Shown piece by piece: positions 61,562-64,000 of a stretch of 64,000 bases of DNA; the first letter of the stretch is position 1; each line of letters opens with the position of its first letter. Position numbers and translations under genes: made by a program. The stretch covers positions 42,792,040 to 42,856,039 of the forward strand of contig OY978527.1 in assembly GCA_963854835.1 (NCBI GenBank), given 5' to 3'. The stretch is from Megamerina dolium. Lineage: Eukaryota > Arthropoda > Insecta > Diptera > Megamerinidae. The notes below the pieces were generated by a model, which did not search any database, had not been told where the DNA came from, and was given only the letters and a program-made list of their open reading frames with translations.

Positions 61562-62620
61562 GGGTGATTTTTTAGCAACTTTCTTTTTGGCAACACACAC
61601 AGCTCATCTGTTTTCTTGTAACACGTTACTGTCAAACATATTCTGTTTATACTATAATTTAACCACGAATCGACTTACAAATGAACAACGCTTGCAGATT
61701 ATTGAATTTTACTATCAAAATTCATGCTCGGCTCATTCATTCATTAATTTTATGGCCAGGTTGGGCGACCTTCTAAGGCGGCTATTCAGAATCTTGTGAC
61801 TAAATTTCGCACCAAATTTACATCATTGGACATTAAACCACCAACACGTATACGTAGAGTGCGGACAAAGGAAAATATCGCAACTGGATCCCCCAGTGTT
61901 GTTGATGATCGTGATTTATCGATTCGGCGCCGTTCGCAGCAAATGGGCCTCTGTTATTCCACTACGTGGAAAATTTTGCAGAAGGATTTGGGTATAAAAC
62001 CCTTTAAAATACAGCTGGTGCAAGAACTGAAGCCGCACAACGTACCATAACTGCTAAGTTTTGTTGAATGGGCGCTGGCAAAGTTGGATGAAGATCCACT
62101 TTTTTATCGGAAAATTGTGTTCAGCGACGAAGCTCATTTCTGGTTGAATGGATACGTGAACAATCACAATTGCCGTATTTGGTGTGAAGAGCAGCCAGGA
62201 GCATTGCAAGAATTACCAGTACATCCCGAAAAATGCACTGTGGCCGGTGGCATCATTGGACCATACTTCTTCAAAGACGACGAAGGCAGGAACGTTACTG
62301 TGAATAGCGAGCACTACCGTGCAATGATTACAAACTTTTTTTTGCCCAAAATAGAAGAGCTGAACTTGACTGACGTGTGGTTTCAACAATAGGGTGCCTC
62401 ATGCCACACAGCACGCGAAATAATGGCCCAATTGAGAGGCGAGTTCGGTGCACAGTTTATTTTACGTTTTTGATCGATCATTTGGCCGCCTAGATAGTGC
62501 GATTTACCACCTTTGAACTATTTGTTGTGGGGCTCACGTCTATAGCGACAAGCCCGAAACGATTGAAGCACTGGAAACCAATATTGAAGAATTTGTTCGT
62601 GAGATACCGGCCGATATGTT
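61562..62620 (+). pseudogene. DD41D-type transposase, most complete copy, broken catalytic triad
   Basis: Starts in a terminal repeat (GGGTGATTTTTTAGCAACTT, like 29482-30254), then LTNEQRLQIIEFYYQNSC, a frameshift, SPSVVDDRDLSIRRRSQQMG and STTWKILQKDLGIKPFK (two helix-turn-helix parts), then FYRKIVFSDEAHFWLNGYV with the first aspartate. ALQELPVHPEKCTV is joined directly to AGGIIGPYFFKDD, six residues short of the 29.9 kb copy. The second aspartate is replaced by a stop (WFQQ, stop, GASCHTA) and the third is Asn (CDLPPLNYLLWG). The copy ends abruptly at about 62620 with no right terminal repeat. It is inactive. Confidence 0.8.
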
Positions 62621-64000
62621 ATTTTGCTATGTTAAATATATTTATTTCTTTATTAAATATGCTTATTACTTTTATTTATTTATATAATTGAGCATTAGTT
62701 AAGCATTACCTTCAATAAAATACGATATTTATTTTTAATTTCTTATTTTGCCCAAATTTTTATTTTTTTATCATATTTTTCTAAACCATTACTCAACCTT
62801 TCGTATTGTAAAATTTTATTTTGTACAATTTCATTGATGTTTAATCAATTTAATTCATTTTCTATTTACTCTTTACAATGTTTATCATTCTGTCTATGCT
62901 TAAGGCTTGGTATATGTAACTGTGTCTTTTATTATTTTACATTTTCTTATACTCTATTCTACTATGTATATATTTCTGCAGTGTCTTAAGTTCTATTCTA
63001 TATTTAAAGAATATGCTACGTATTCCAATATTAAAAGTAATCCTTCTCACTATATTTACCTATGACGTAGCAATGGTTGTAGTTGATAATAGAAATGAAA
63101 ATCAGAATATATATATTTCCGATAAGAGTTTCTGTAAGCTACTTGCTATATGCTCTTCTAATTAGTAAAATCAACAACTTATGTTACACAGTATTATAGA
63201 AGCAAATACAATATATATTATTTAATTAAATTGTGGTTCTTTAACTTAAATAGTAAAACTGATTGTAGGATGAACTTTCAAGTTTCAATATTTAAACTTA
63301 AAATAATGTATTATAAATATTTTAAATTGAATATGAATTCATATAAAACAAAAATGTACAACAATATTAATGCAACAAATAAATTTAATATAAATTTCAG
63401 TATGACAGAATGAAAAACAATACATGTATTCACAAAAACGATAACATTTCTTGTTGAAATTTTAATAGTAAAAACGCAACATTTTCTTCTACCAATATAT
63501 GTGCACATATGTCATAAAAATTCTTGAAAACTTGTAAAGCAAAACTGCTATAACATCTACTATTTGTTTGCACTTTTTCTTTTAACATATATCATTTTAC
63601 TTTCTCCACCATAAAATATGCTATAATCGCCAAATCACATAAACACCACTAACCGTTATATCTAACGAACACAAGTTGTAGATCTAGCAATGTAACATAT
63701 ACGAAAAAAAAAAGAATTCAGAACTAAATCGTATAAATCAAAACCACACAAGCTATGATGGTACATTAAATATATTTATCACATGCTAAAAATCTGTACA
63801 AATGAATGTTCTCATATCTAAATTCATAGTCGAAAGATAGTCACAATGTACACCTATGTAGGTACATTAAACGTAGGTATATATATATTACATGCGTGCA
63901 TATAGAAATGCACAATAATAATAATAAAAACAATAATATTAATACTAATAAGAAAAAATCAAATAAAAAGAACTATTTCCTGGAACTTCCTACTTTCAAC
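62621..64000. other. AT-rich spacer to window end
   Basis: No gene or known repeat recognised; short triplet runs near 63915-63930. Confidence 0.45.

Overview
This 64 kb window is AT-rich, repeat-laden nuclear DNA of an insect. The transposon families (several mariner lineages, DD41D Tc1/mariner relatives, a Tc1 with IR/DR ends, I-type and R1-type non-LTR tails, a tRNA-derived SINE, and GTCY-microsatellite elements like those described in flies) point to a higher dipteran; a tephritid fruit fly is plausible but cannot be proved from the sequence. I find no intact host gene, no genuine tRNA or rRNA gene, no CRISPR and no bacterial-type operon. The window looks like a long intergenic or intronic stretch in which almost all coding-like sequence is dead mobile DNA. 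|| Layout. 0-4 kb: a Tc1/mariner fossil, then a deleted mariner lying tail-to-tail with a nearly complete Tc1-like transposase whose 5' inverted terminal region survives. 5.5-7.1, 10.0-11.0, 30.4-32.0 and 34.4-36.0 kb: four copies of one non-coding modular element (two per orientation) made of 4-9 units of about 150 bp, with shared ends and a (GTCC/GTCT)n tract. 9.5, 41.0, 46.9, 51.6, 52.5 and 56.2 kb: six copies or fragments of a tRNA-derived SINE with two alternative 3' tails. 14.5-15.3, 23.2-23.5 and 47.3-47.6 kb: 3' ends of non-LTR retrotransposons. 18.4-18.9 and 41.8-42.4 kb: two deletion derivatives of one mariner family. 22.1-23.2 kb: an almost full-length but frameshifted mariner. 27.3, 32.7 and 48.6-49.1 kb: further mariner remnants. 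29.5-30.3, 52.0-52.9 and 61.6-62.6 kb: three DD41D-type remnants, one split by a SINE. 60.5-61.2 kb: an unclassified element flanked by TTAA. 55.4-55.6 kb: a small foldback with three 23-bp tandem repeats and an 11-G run. 13.9-14.3 and 25.4-25.6 kb: an unnamed dispersed inverted-repeat family. || Nothing here forms a pathway. The functional story is transposon biology: non-autonomous elements relying on enzymes encoded elsewhere, nested insertion, internal deletion, tandem expansion inside elements and microsatellite growth from element-borne seeds. The most unusual objects are the modular elements (especially the copy at 34.4-36.0 kb, flanked by a perfect 50-bp direct repeat), the TTAA-flanked element, the SINE tail swap, and the 5-bp junction between two transposase genes.
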